Positions 34,255-44,736 of a DNA stretch of 64,000 nt are shown in pieces. Source of the stretch: Budorcas taxicolor (taxonomy: Eukaryota; Chordata; Mammalia; Artiodactyla; Bovidae); NCBI RefSeq assembly GCF_023091745.1, contig NC_068920.1, positions 117,703,622-117,767,621 of the forward strand, given 5' to 3'. The notes under the pieces were generated by a model that made no database searches, had not been told where the DNA came from, and saw nothing but the letters and a program-made list of their open reading frames with translations. The first letter of the stretch is position 1. Every line of letters starts with the position of its first letter. Position numbers and translations under genes: made by a program.

Positions 34255-35217
34255 TTCATTATTCATTATTTAATTCACTGCAACATTATTTTTCACATCT
34301 AATATTTCAATACAGAGTTGAAATTCAAGCCCAAGTCCTCCAATTTTTTTGTTGTTCTTTCTATCAAAACATACATTTATAAGAGAGAAATTCTACAGAA
34401 TAGTATATGAGAACAATCATGCAAGGAAAAGCATATGAGAAAAAAAGAAAACAAAAAAATAATTCTTTTTGTGAGAAAGTAGAGGGACAAATTTGGAAGT
34501 GAATAAAGTATTTATTTTCTTATTTTTTAAAGAAACATACTTATTTAAGATATAAAAACAATTTACATTTATCAGAGAAAATTTGAAAATTAAAAATGGC
34601 TAGAAAAAGTAAAATCACTTCTACTGTTATTTCTGTTATGATATATAAGGGTTTGTAACATCTTTCCTTCCATAGAAACACTCCATCAATCTTCATAAAA
34701 GATTTTCCAGAGGTCATTGTTTGCAAAGTTGCACAGATGAATAGGACTCCTTGTCTTTCTTGGATGAACACAGAGTGGTACATGTATCTTCCACTATTTG
34801 AAAGTTTGCAGTATGCTACTTCTCTTTCATGAAAGACCCACATAGACACCTGTTTTTGATAACCCAAAGAAATTCTAGGAGAATCTTTCCCTTTACAAAA
34901 GACCAAAAGTGAGTCCTTACAAAGACAGTATGCACCCTGAACAGGTAGAGTTCTTCTAGCCACAAGCTCCTTCCCCTGAAACTATGCTTGACATCTCAGT
35001 ATCAAACTGCCACAACTTCAAACTGTCTGTGAGCATCTGTGCTTTACCTCAGTTTATTCTGTGCCTCCATTAGCAAGATGTGTCTTAAAGTAATTGCCTC
35101 TTTTCCAACAATCATTTTGACTTATGAAAGATTTCATAGGTCTACTTTTGTAGAATGCAAGAAACTTGTGGTAGTATCGTGGGGCAAATACATGGTGTCA
35201 ATGCAAACAGGCAGATG
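34255..35217. other. Unassigned sequence containing a 140-codon ORF
   Basis: No transposon recognised. The minus strand has an open frame at 34963-34541, described separately. Confidence 0.5.
34541..34963 (-). CDS. Unrecognised 140-codon ORF, doubtful
   Basis: An ATG-initiated frame of 140 codons in DNA that is not an identifiable repeat. The N-terminal part is rich in Cys, Lys and Ser (ARRTLPVQGAYCLCKD). The C-terminal 25 residues form a hydrophobic stretch (ITVEVILLFLAIFNFQIF) that could be membrane-spanning. I do not recognise the family. It has no visible promoter or splice structure. The local base composition is AT-rich, and an open frame of this length can arise by chance in 64 kb. 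It could be an exon, an old pseudogene or noise. Confidence 0.2.
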   Translation of the reverse strand: MARRTLPVQGAYCLCKDSLLVFCKGKDSPRISLGYQKQVSMWVFHEREVAYCKLSNSGRYMYHSVFIQERQGVLFICATLQTMTSGKSFMKIDGVFLWKERCYKPLYIITEITVEVILLFLAIFNFQIFSDKCKLFLYLK

Positions 35218-35310
35218 TTCAGTTCAGTTCAGTTCAGTTGCTCAGTCGTGTCCGACTCTTTGTGACCCCATGGACTGCAGCATGCCAGGTCTCCCGGTCT
35301 GGAGTTTACT
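35218..35310 (-). mobile_element. BovB 3' end fragment
   Basis: Four antisense CAGTT units are followed by the near-consensus first ~70 bp of the BovB 3' end, then a jump to GGAGTTTACTC. A minimal, relatively young-looking fragment. Confidence 0.88.
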
Positions 35311-35913
35311 CCAGAAGATGTTGTGGTCTGTTAAATCATCTATGTTGAAGATTGCCTGGATGAGCTATTAGCAAAAGTGGTGGGGGTGGCAAGTGAAACC
35401 TAAAAGATTCTGGAAGACTCCTAAATTCAACAATAATTCACCCAGTCTGACAATTTTTCTTCTCCCACTAAGAATTTAGAAAAATCACTGAAGTTAAATG
35501 TTAGTTTAACTGAATTATTAAGAAAGTTGATAAAAATAAAAGAGAGGAAAATCAAATTATTGATAAGGATTGTTTGAAGAATGTTATCACATATCCACAT
35601 ATTTTAAAATTTATTAAGAGAAGATGGGAACAAAATTTATTGAAGAAATGAACAACAAATGAAAGGGATTCATACTTAAGAAAAAAATTGCTAAATTGAC
35701 ACTAGATGAAATAAACAACTTCACAAGCCCTATTTATAGCATATAGTAAACTTTTTAAAACAATATAGAAATATTCTTGCCAAAATTTGATGGTGAATAA
35801 TATCAACATTTAATTTAAAAATTAATTAATTTCATACAACTATGTTAGAAAAATTGCATATGGGAATATATCCCAATATGTTTCATGACCTTCTATAAGC
35901 CTAATACCATATT

Positions 35914-37152
35914 CTGTTCAGTTCAGTTCAGTCACTCAATCGTGTCTGACTCTTTCCGACCCCATGTATTTCAGCACGCCAGGCCTCCCTGTCCATTACC
36001 AACTCCCGGAGTTTACTCAAACTCACGTCCATCGAGTCAGTGATGCCATCCAGCCATCTCATCCTCTGTCGTCCTCTTCTCCTCCTGCCCCCAATCCCTC
36101 CCAGCATCAGAGTCTTTTCCAATGAGTTAACTCTTTGCATGAGGTGGCCAAAGTACTGGAGTTTCAGCTTTAGCATCAGTCCTTCCAATGAATACCCAGG
36201 ACTGATCTGGGACTGTCAAGAGTCTTCTCCAACACCACAGTTCAAAAGCATCAGTTCTTCGGTGCTCAGCTTTCTTCACAGTCCAACTCTCATATCCATA
36301 CATGACCACTGGAAAAATCATAGCCTTGACTAGATGGACCTTTGTTGGCAAAGTAATGTCTCTGCTTTTGAATATGCTATCTAGGTTGGTCATAACTTTC
36401 CTTTCAAGGAATAAGTGTCTTTTCATTTCATGGCTGCAATCACCATCTGCAGTGATTTTGGAGCCCCAAAAAACAAAGTCTGACACTGTTTCCACTGTTT
36501 CCCCATCTATTTTCCATGAAGTGATGGGACCGGATGCCACTATCTTAGTTTTCTGAATGTTGAGCTTTAAGCCAACTTTTTCACTCTCCTCTTTCACTTT
36601 CATCAAGAGGCTTTTTAGCTTCTTTTCACTTTCTCTCATACGGGTGGTGTCGAGGTTATTGACATTTCTCCCGGCAATCTTGATTCCATCTTGTGCTTTT
36701 TCCAGCCCAGCGTTTCTCATCATGTACTCTGCATAGAAGTTAAAAAAGCAGGGTGACAATATACAGCCTTGATGTACTCCTTTTCCTATTTGGAACCAGT
36801 CTGTTGTTCCATGTCCAGTTCTAACTGTTCCTTTCTGACCTGCATATAGGTTTCTCAGAAGGCAGGTCAGGTGGTCTTGTATTCCCATCTCTTTCAGAAT
36901 TTTCCACAGTTTATTGTGATCCACACAATCAAAGGTTTGGCATAGTCAATAAAGCAGAAATAGATGTTTTTCTGGAACTCTCTTCCTTTTTTGATGATCC
37001 AGCTGATGTTGGCAATTTGATCTCTGTTTCCTCTGCCTTTTCTAAAACTAGATTGAATATATAGAAGTTCATGGTTCACGTACTACTGAATCCTGGCTTG
37101 GAGAATTTTGAGCATTACTTTACTAGCGTGTGAGATGAGTGCAATTGTGCAG
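35914..37152 (-). mobile_element. BovB LINE with 265-codon RT frame
   Basis: Antisense. Minus frame 36924-36127 is open for 265 codons from the RT core to the post-RT region (DHLTCLLRNLYAGQ, QGCILSPCFFNFYAEYMM). A small deletion near 36650 removes the YADD motif, where NNLDTTRM replaces the NNLRYADDTTLM-type sequence. A second deletion near 36207 joins the 36127-36924 frame out of phase with the C-terminal frame 36188-35928. Hence it is inactive although fairly young. The 5' end is truncated in RT. Confidence 0.94.
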
Positions 37153-37693
37153 TTAAGGATATATGAAAAATTGAAATTTAACATGCAGCATCACAAGCAT
37201 AGTCACCAAAATCCTTGAGTATCAAATTGATTCCAGTAATATTAATAACAGGAAAATACATTATGATAAAGTGAAATTTATCTCAGAAATGCAAAGGTGA
37301 TACATTTCAAAATCAATTTTACACATTTATAGAATGTAATTGATTAAAATGTTTTTATCTGATTGATGAAGAAAATCATTCTACAAAATAATTATTTTTT
37401 CATGATAAAACTTCTTAGGAAAGTAGAGATGAACAAAAACTTTCTCAAAATGAGAAAGGGCATGGGAGAAACCTATTATCACTATACTGAAATGGTAAAA
37501 TATGAATTGATTCCCTTCTAAGATTAAGAAAATATCAACGATATCATCTATAACAATTTCAGTTCAACATTGATTGGTAGTCCAAGTTGGTGAAATAAGG
37601 CAAGAAAAATGAACAGCATAAAAAGCAGAAAGGGAAAAGTACATTTTTGAACTAATAGTTGATATGATTTTTTAATCTCCAGTTTTTGCGTGT

Positions 37694-37723
37694 TGGTGTT
37701 GTTGTTGTTGTTGTTGTTGTTGT
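37694..37723. repeat. (GTT)n microsatellite
   Basis: About nine GTT units at the left edge of the BovB composite. A seed GTTTTTG occurs in BovB at this site, and BovB tails can also be (TTG)n, so either could be the source. Confidence 0.92.
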
Positions 37724-38306
37724 TTTTGCTGACTGTGTGCAGCTTTTCCAGTTTTGGCTACAAAGAATGTAATCAATCTGATTTTGGTATTGACCATTTG
37801 GTGATGTTCATGTGTAAAGTTGTCCTTATGTTGCTGAAAAGGGGTGTTTACTATAACCTGTGTGTTCTCTTGGCAGAAATCAGTTAGCCTTTGCCCTTCC
37901 TGATAATCACCTACAAATATGAGGGCTGGACCATAAAGAATGTAGGGTGCTGAAGAATTGATGCTTTTGAACTGTGGTGCTGGAAAAGACTCTTGGAGGT
38001 CCCTTGGACAGCAAGGAGATCTTAAGGGAAATCAACCCTGAATATTTATTGAAAGGACTGATACTGAAGCTAAAGCTCCAATAATTTGGCCACCTGATGC
38101 AAACAGCTGACTCATTGGAATAGACTCTGATTCTGGGAAAGACTGTGGGCAGGAGGAGAAGGGGTCAGCAGAGGATGAGATGGCTGGATGGAGTCACCAA
38201 TTCAATGGACATGAACCTGGGCAAACTCCAGGAGATGATGTGGGACAATGAAGCCTGGCAAGCTGCAGTCCTTTGGGTCACAAAGAGTTGAACTTGACTA
38301 GGCAAC
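37724..38306 (+). mobile_element. BovB with inverted endonuclease segment
   Basis: 37724-37893 is BovB endonuclease-domain sequence in antisense (TTTTGCTGACTG, TTGACCATTTGGTGATGTTC, TTAGCCTTTGCCC). After about 20 bp, 37914-38306 is the BovB 3' part in sense (GAGGGCTGGACCATAAAG to the tail). The two pieces are about 1.5 kb apart in an intact BovB and in opposite orientation. This fits a 5' inversion with internal deletion, or two separate insertions. It interrupts the ancient L1. Confidence 0.82.
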
Positions 38307-39540
38307 TCAATGACATGATCATCAGAATAATTTCAATTCCCTGAAAGACTGTAAAAACCACTTGGAACATTTATTTTGTAGAAAAGAAAAAAAAAAAATT
38401 TTTTAGAAAGAAGAACTATGAAGTTGCCTGAAAAATGGCAAAAGGCAATGGAACAAAACCATGAAATTGTTGTCCAATAAAGTGTTTGGAATAAATTAAA
38501 AATGTGTCTTTTATTTTTACTTAAAAAAACTGAAGGACTTTTTAACCAACCCATATAATAGTTAAAATAATGCCGTGTTTGTGCAAGTTTAGACAATAGT
38601 CAATTTAAGAGATGGCAGAATTATCCATGCATATATGCAGGAAAACATTTTTGGAAAGAATGCAAATGAAAGCAAAAGGAATAGATATTAATAAATATCA
38701 CTAGAACATTTGTATTCATATCAGAGTAAAGGACCTCAAGCTATTCCTCACACTATACACAATTTGATTGGAATGAAATGTAGATCTAAATGTAAAAGTG
38801 AAATATCTAGAAGAAAATATTAATTTTAGAATCCGTCATAAATTAATTCTGGATATATCTAGAAAGTATTCATGCCCTCATGTAAAAAAAAAAATTATTT
38901 TAGACAGACTTCAGAACCACTAAGATAAATTCATTTATTAATAATATCAAAATCAAAAGTTTCTTATCAAAAGAGTAGTTTAGCCTCAGATTTAGAGAAA
39001 ATACATAGCTGACCAAAATCTCATATCTAGAACATATGAAATAACTCCTAGTCCAATATTTTTAAGTGGGCAAATATTTGAAGACAGACTCCAGAAAAGA
39101 AGATTTCTAATTGGACAAGAAAGATATGAAGAGATGCCCAATATTATTATTGACAAGTGAACTGCAATGAACAAAAATGAAATATTACCAGACACCTATT
39201 GGAACAGGTAAAATTAAAAGAACAAAAACCAATGTTGGAGAAGATACTTAACAATTGGAGCTCTTATATTGCTGGTAAAAAATTGATTGGTAGTTTCATA
39301 ATAGTTCAACTTTGAACTAGTATGTTACCCAGTGATTTCATGTTTGGGGGGCATCTGTAGGAACATAAATCAAAAGTTGATTTCACTTTGGGGAGGACAG
39401 TGAATCACTGAAAGTTATAGAAAGGGAGATAATTGGGAAATGGGTTACTCTAGTGTGTATACTTGTCAATAATCATCAAAAATTCATCCAGGGTTTAAGT
39501 ACATGTCAACTAATTTTTTTAAAGTGTATTATGACTTTTA

Positions 39541-39849
39541 CAAGGATAAAATAATTACCTCTAATCCTTGGATTACATCTAAGTTTTCTTACTATTTCAT
39601 TATATATTTTCTCGTAGTTTTCAAATGTATATTTTTAGATATAAAATACTATTATTAGCCTTTTTAAATTAATATTCAACAAAGAATCATCCATGATATT
39701 TTAGTGTTATTAGCTACTTTTGCTGCATTCCCTCACATATAACACATACGTGCTTTAATAATATAAATATATATATATGACACAATATATAGTGTCTACA
39801 GATTTCCACTCCTGTCTACTGCACTTTTATAGAAGTGAAATTAGTGAGT
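39541..39849. other. Unassigned AT-rich sequence
   Basis: AT-rich with a short TA run near 39764-39780. No gene recognised. Confidence 0.5.
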
Positions 39850-42471
39850 CAAAGTTTGACCATTATACCTACTACTGTGGGTAACAATCCCTTAGAAGAA
39901 ATGGAGCAGCCCTCATAGTAAACAAAAGAGTCCAAAATGTAGTAATTTGATGAAATCTCAAAAATGGCAGCGTGAATGATTTCTGTTCATTTCCAAGGTA
40001 AACCATTGAATATCACAGCAATCCATGTCTATGCACCAACCACTAATGCCAAAGAAGCCGAAGTTGAATGGCTGTATCATGAACTACAAGACCCTCTAGA
40101 ACACCAAAAACAGATGTCTGGACTGGAATGAAAAAGTAGGAAGTCAAGAGATACCTAGAATAACAGGCAAGTGTGGCCTTGGAGTACAAAATGAAGCAGG
40201 GCAAAGGCTAACAGAGTTTTACCAAGAGAAAGCACTGGTCACAGCAAACACTGTCTTCCAACAAGATAGTCAAAACCAAAATTAGATTGGTTATATTCTT
40301 TGCACCTGATGATGGTAAAACTCTATACAATCAGCAAAAACAAGACCAAGAGCTGACTGTGGCTCAGATCATGAACTCCTTACTGCAAAATTCAGACTTA
40401 AATTGAATACAGTAGGGAAAACCACTAAATCATTCATGTATGACCTAAATCAAATTCCTTGTGATTATACAGTGAAAGTGACAGAAAGATGTAAGAGATT
40501 AGATCTGATAGCCTGAAGAACTATGGATGGAGGTTCCTGATATTATACAGGAGGCAGTGATCAAGACCATCCCCAAGAAAAAGAAATGCAAAAAGGCAAG
40601 ATGGTTATCTGAAGAGGCTTTACAAAGAGCTGAGAAGCTAATGTCAGAGGAGAAAAGGAAAGATAAACCTATTTGAATGTAGAGTTCCAAAGAATAGCAA
40701 GGAAAGATAAGAAAGCTTTCTTAAGTGATTCATGCAAAGAAAGAGGAAAATTATAGGAAGGGAAAGACTACAGAGCTCTTCAAGAAAATTATAGACATCA
40801 GGGAACATTTCATGCAAAAATGGGGTCAATAAAAGAGAAAAACAGTATGCACCTAATAGAAGTAGAAAATATTGAGAAGAGGTGACAAGAATACACAGAA
40901 GAACTATACAAAAAAGATCGTAATGACAGAGATAATCACTGTGGTGACTCTAATCACTCATTAGAGTGATTGTTCTGGAATGTGAAGAGAAGTGGGCCTT
41001 AGGAAACATCACAATGAGCAAAGCTAACAGAGGTGATGGAATTCTAGTTGAGTTATTTCAAATCCTCAAAGATGATACTGTTAAAACGCTGCACTCACTA
41101 TGTGGGCAAATTTGAAAAACTCAATGGTTGCTATAGGACTAGAAAAAGTGAGTTTTCATTCCAATCCCAAAGAAAGGCAATGTCAAAGAATGTTTGAACT
41201 ACCGCACAACTCCACTCATCTCACATGCTAGCAAAGTAGTGCTAAAAATTCTCCAAGTGAGGCTTCAACAGTATGTGAACTGAGAACTTCCAGATGTTGA
41301 AGCTGGATTTAGAAAAGGCAGCAGAACCAGAGATCAAATTGTCAACATCCATTGGATCACAGAAAAAGCAAGAGAGCTCCAGAAAAACATCTACTTCTGC
41401 ATTATAAACAATGCCAAAGTCTTTGAGTGTGTGGATCATGACAAACTGTGGAAAATTCTTAAAGAGTTGGGAATACTGAACCACCTTACCTGCCTCCTGA
41501 GAAATCTGTATGCAGGTCAAGAAGCAACAGAACCAGACATGAAACAATGTACTGGGAAAGAAGTGCTTTATATTGTCCCCTTCTTTTTTAACTTTTATGC
41601 AGAGTACATCATGTGAAATGCCAGGCTGGTGAACCACATGCTAGAATCAAGATTGCTGGGAGAATATCAATGACCTCAGTTATGCGGATAACACTACCCT
41701 TATGGCAGAAAGCGAGAGGAAGCTAAGAGCCTCTTGATGAAAGTGAAAGAAGAGAGTGAAAAAAGCTTGCTTAAAACTCCACATTCAAAAAACGAAGATC
41801 ATGGCATCTGGTCCCATCACTTCATGCCAAATAGATGGGGAAACGGTAGAAATAGTGACAGACTTTGTTTTCTTGGGTTCCAAAATCACTGCATACAGTA
41901 ACTGAAGCCATGAAATTAAGAGATGCTTACTCCTTGGAAGAAAACCTATGACACACCTACACAGAATATTAAAAAGCAGAGACATTACCTTGCTGACAAA
42001 CGTCCATCTATTTAAAGCCCCTGTTTTTCCAGTAGTCATGAATGGATGTGAGAGTTGGACCATAAAGAAAGCTGAGTGCCAAACAATTGATGCTTTTGAA
42101 CTGTAGTGTTGGAGAAGACTCTTGAGAGTCCTTTTGACTACAAGGAGATCCAACCAGTCCATCCTAAAGGAAATCAGTCTTGAATATTCATTGGGAGGAT
42201 TGATGCCGAAGCTCTAATACTTTAGACATCTGATGCAAAGAACTGATTCATTGGAAAAGATTGTGGTGCTGATAAAGATTGAAGGCAGGAGGAGGAGATG
42301 ACAGAGGATGAGATGGTTGGATGGCATTGCTGACTCGATGGGCATGAGTTTGAGCAAGCTTTGGGAGTTGGTGATGGACAGGGAAGCCTGGCATGCTGCA
42401 GTCCATGGGTTGCAAACAGTCGGACAGACACGACTGTACTGTACTGAACTGTACTGAACTGAACTGAACTG
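39850..42471 (+). mobile_element. BovB LINE, about 2.6 kb, decayed
   Basis: A sense copy running from inside the endonuclease domain (CTACTGTGGGTAACAATCCC) through linker and RT to a mixed CTGTACTGAACTGAACTGA tail at about 42435-42471. It lacks only the first few hundred bases. Every long frame is broken; the RT catalytic site reads YADN rather than YADD (about 41680-41692). It is the longest uninterrupted BovB in the window but one of the most degraded. Confidence 0.93.
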
Positions 42472-43444
42472 ATAGATGTCAGCAAATTTCTCCTAAACAG
42501 AAGAGTAAAGATAACCAGCAAGCAAAATTTATTTTAGTAATTCATAAGTATTTATCCTTGCAGATGTTATTAAGCAGATATATACATTTGTATGTACATA
42601 ATTTCATTTTATGTGTTACCTTTCAAATGTATTTGAGACAGGACATCACTATGTATTTAATTCAAGGCTGATTTTCACAGGGTAGTCTGAACTTGAATGT
42701 AATCTTCCACTTATAATCATCTTCTTCAAAAATAAAGGATAATTATGTCATTAAGATATGTTCTTTGTTCTGTAGGACTAAAGTCTAATCAATATGTGTA
42801 AGTAAACTGAAAACAGATTTAGTATGAAAAATGTTGAATTAAAATGTGTAAAAGGCTTGAAATCATGTATAAAAATGAATGCAAAATTGTAAATGTTCAA
42901 GACATCTATATTTTCTATACTTACTCCTTGTCATTTTTTCCTGGTGTTCACATGCAAGCTTCTTCATTTACTTTACTCTGCCTTATTCTTTCATTTTTCT
43001 TCACAGCATTGATCATTCTGTGCATGTGGTGTCTGTGTGCATGTGTGAGAGAAAGAAAGGATAGAGGCAGAACACGTTTATTTTCCCCCTGCTGCAATAT
43101 ATCTCCTTGACATCAGAGATTTTGACTCATCTATATTTCTCACTTTTAGGGCAATAAGTGGCATGTATTATTTGTGAAATAAATGAATAAATTATTAGTG
43201 AGTCCCTGTAGGTTTATATTTTATAGCCTCTTAGGACTGGTATGTCTATCAATATGTAGCATCTGCTTTTATCTCTACCAATGTGTTTCCCTTTAAATGA
43301 AACTCATATAGCTACTATAAACATTTATTTTTATTTATAATTTGATTTCATCCATTTTGCTTCATCTTTTTTAAAGTACATGCATATAATAGCTTTTAAG
43401 AAATAAATAACTGGCAATTTTTCTTGGATAATTTGCTAGCTGTT
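42472..43444. other. Unassigned sequence
   Basis: No gene or repeat family recognised. A short TG-rich/GA-rich tract lies at 43020-43060. Confidence 0.5.
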
Positions 43445-43665
43445 TTTTATTAATTTATTTTTTAATTGGAGAAAATTTGCTTTACAATGTTGTGTTGGTT
43501 TCTGCTGTACAACAGAGCAAATCAGTCATAATTATGCATATATAATCTCTCTCTTGAACCTCCCTCCCCTTCCCCGTCCCACCCCCTATGTCATTAGAGA
43601 ATGCCAGGCTGGGCTCCTTGTGTTATATAGCAACATCTCACCAGCTATCTGTTTTATACATGGTA

Positions 43666-43788
43666 GGAAATGGCAACCCACTCCAGCGATCTTGCCTGGA
43701 GAATACCAAGGACAGCGGAGCATGGTGAGTTGCCATCTATGTGGTCGCAGAGAGCTGGACACGACTGAAGCGACTTAGCAGCAGCAGG
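43666..43788 (+). mobile_element. Bov-A2 SINE monomer in L1
   Basis: A sense unit from GGAAATGGCAACCCACTCC to TTAGCAGCAGCAGG. It splits the 3'UTR of the old L1. Confidence 0.93.
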
Positions 43789-44054
43789 GTATATATGTCA
43801 ATGGTACTTTCTCTGTCCATTCCACTTTTTCCTTCCCCCAGTGTGTCCACAAGTCCATTCTCTATACCTGTATCTCCATTCCTTCCCTTCAAATAGGTTT
43901 ATTAATACCATTTTTCTAGATTTCACATATATGTGTTAATACACTATATTTATTTTACTCTTTCTAACTTACTTCATTCTGTATAACAGGTACTAGTTTC
44001 ATCTACCTCACTAGAATTGACTCAAATTCCTTCTTTTTATGGCTAATAATCCAC

Positions 44055-44114
44055 TTTAAATATATATGTATATATATATGTATATATATTTATATTTATA
44101 TATATATATATATA
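44055..44114. repeat. (TA)n microsatellite
   Basis: A TA-rich tract with TGTA and TTTA interruptions. It lies at the 3' boundary of the CFDP2 retrocopy and may include a mutated poly(A) tail plus the original TA-rich L1 target. Confidence 0.93.
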
Positions 44115-44125
44115 GAAAATAATTC

Positions 44126-44131
44126 TTTATT
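44126..44131 (-). promoter_or_regulatory. Polyadenylation signal of the CFDP2 retrocopy
   Basis: AATAAA on the minus strand, about 11 bp before the 3' limit of the retrocopy. This matches a copied mRNA 3' end. Confidence 0.75.
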
Positions 44132-44505
44132 GGTAAACATTTATACCAGAATTAGAAACGTCAGTAGAAAAATAAAATTGAAATAATTTCCCATGGTACA
44201 AACATGTTATCATTTTGACTACATCATTTAGTGAAATAAACTAACTGAAAAGTTAAGTGACAACCAGCCAAATAGACTACAGAAAAAAGAAACGCAGGTA
44301 CACAGAACCTTCTGCATGTGGACAGCTAATGGCACCAGGATTTCACATCCCGGGAAATGGTCTCCTAGGAAAGGCTGGGAATGCACTGCAGTTGTAATAA
44401 GAACTTCATTCAAACCAGAGGAGCAGTTCAGGTGTTAAGGATAAAGTCAGACACTTAATTGCTGCAATCCTGGTTCTTCTGAAGGTCACAGTTTTCAGGC
44501 CTTGA

Positions 44506-44736
44506 CCCAGCAGGAAGTGATGGCACTGCCGAAGGGACACTGCACTGAGGTTCTTCTTTCTCATTTTGCTTGAAGACGGATTTCCCTTCTTGAGATGTTT
44601 CACCCACTTCCTTAGAAACCCCTGATCCACCAGGAACTGATGACACATTTGAAGGGACATTAGCCTGAGGTTTGCCCTTTGCAGTTTGCTTGAATACGGA
44701 TTTTGCCTCTTGAGAGGTCTCACCCACTTCATTACT
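44506..44736 (-). repeat. Two tandem Bcnt-type coding repeats
   Basis: Two consecutive units of 39 and 38 codons share the EVGETSQE-x-KSVFKQ core and a VPS-rich end. They correspond to the intramolecular repeat known in p97Bcnt. They are in one open frame (44775-44455). Confidence 0.88.

Larger units (their letters stand above)
35450..39540 (+). mobile_element. Ancient L1 ORF2 remnant, split by two BovB insertions
   Basis: The sequence at about 35450-35913 resembles the L1 ORF2 region upstream of RT. That at 37153-37690 resembles the RT core, and that at about 38690-39350 resembles the ORF2 C-terminal half, all in sense and in the correct order. The left edge of the first BovB (GCCTAATACC) and the sequence after it (AGTCACCAAAATCCTTGAG) are adjacent in L1. 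Divergence is high and no frame survives. The part 38310-38690 is uncertain. Confidence 0.68.
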
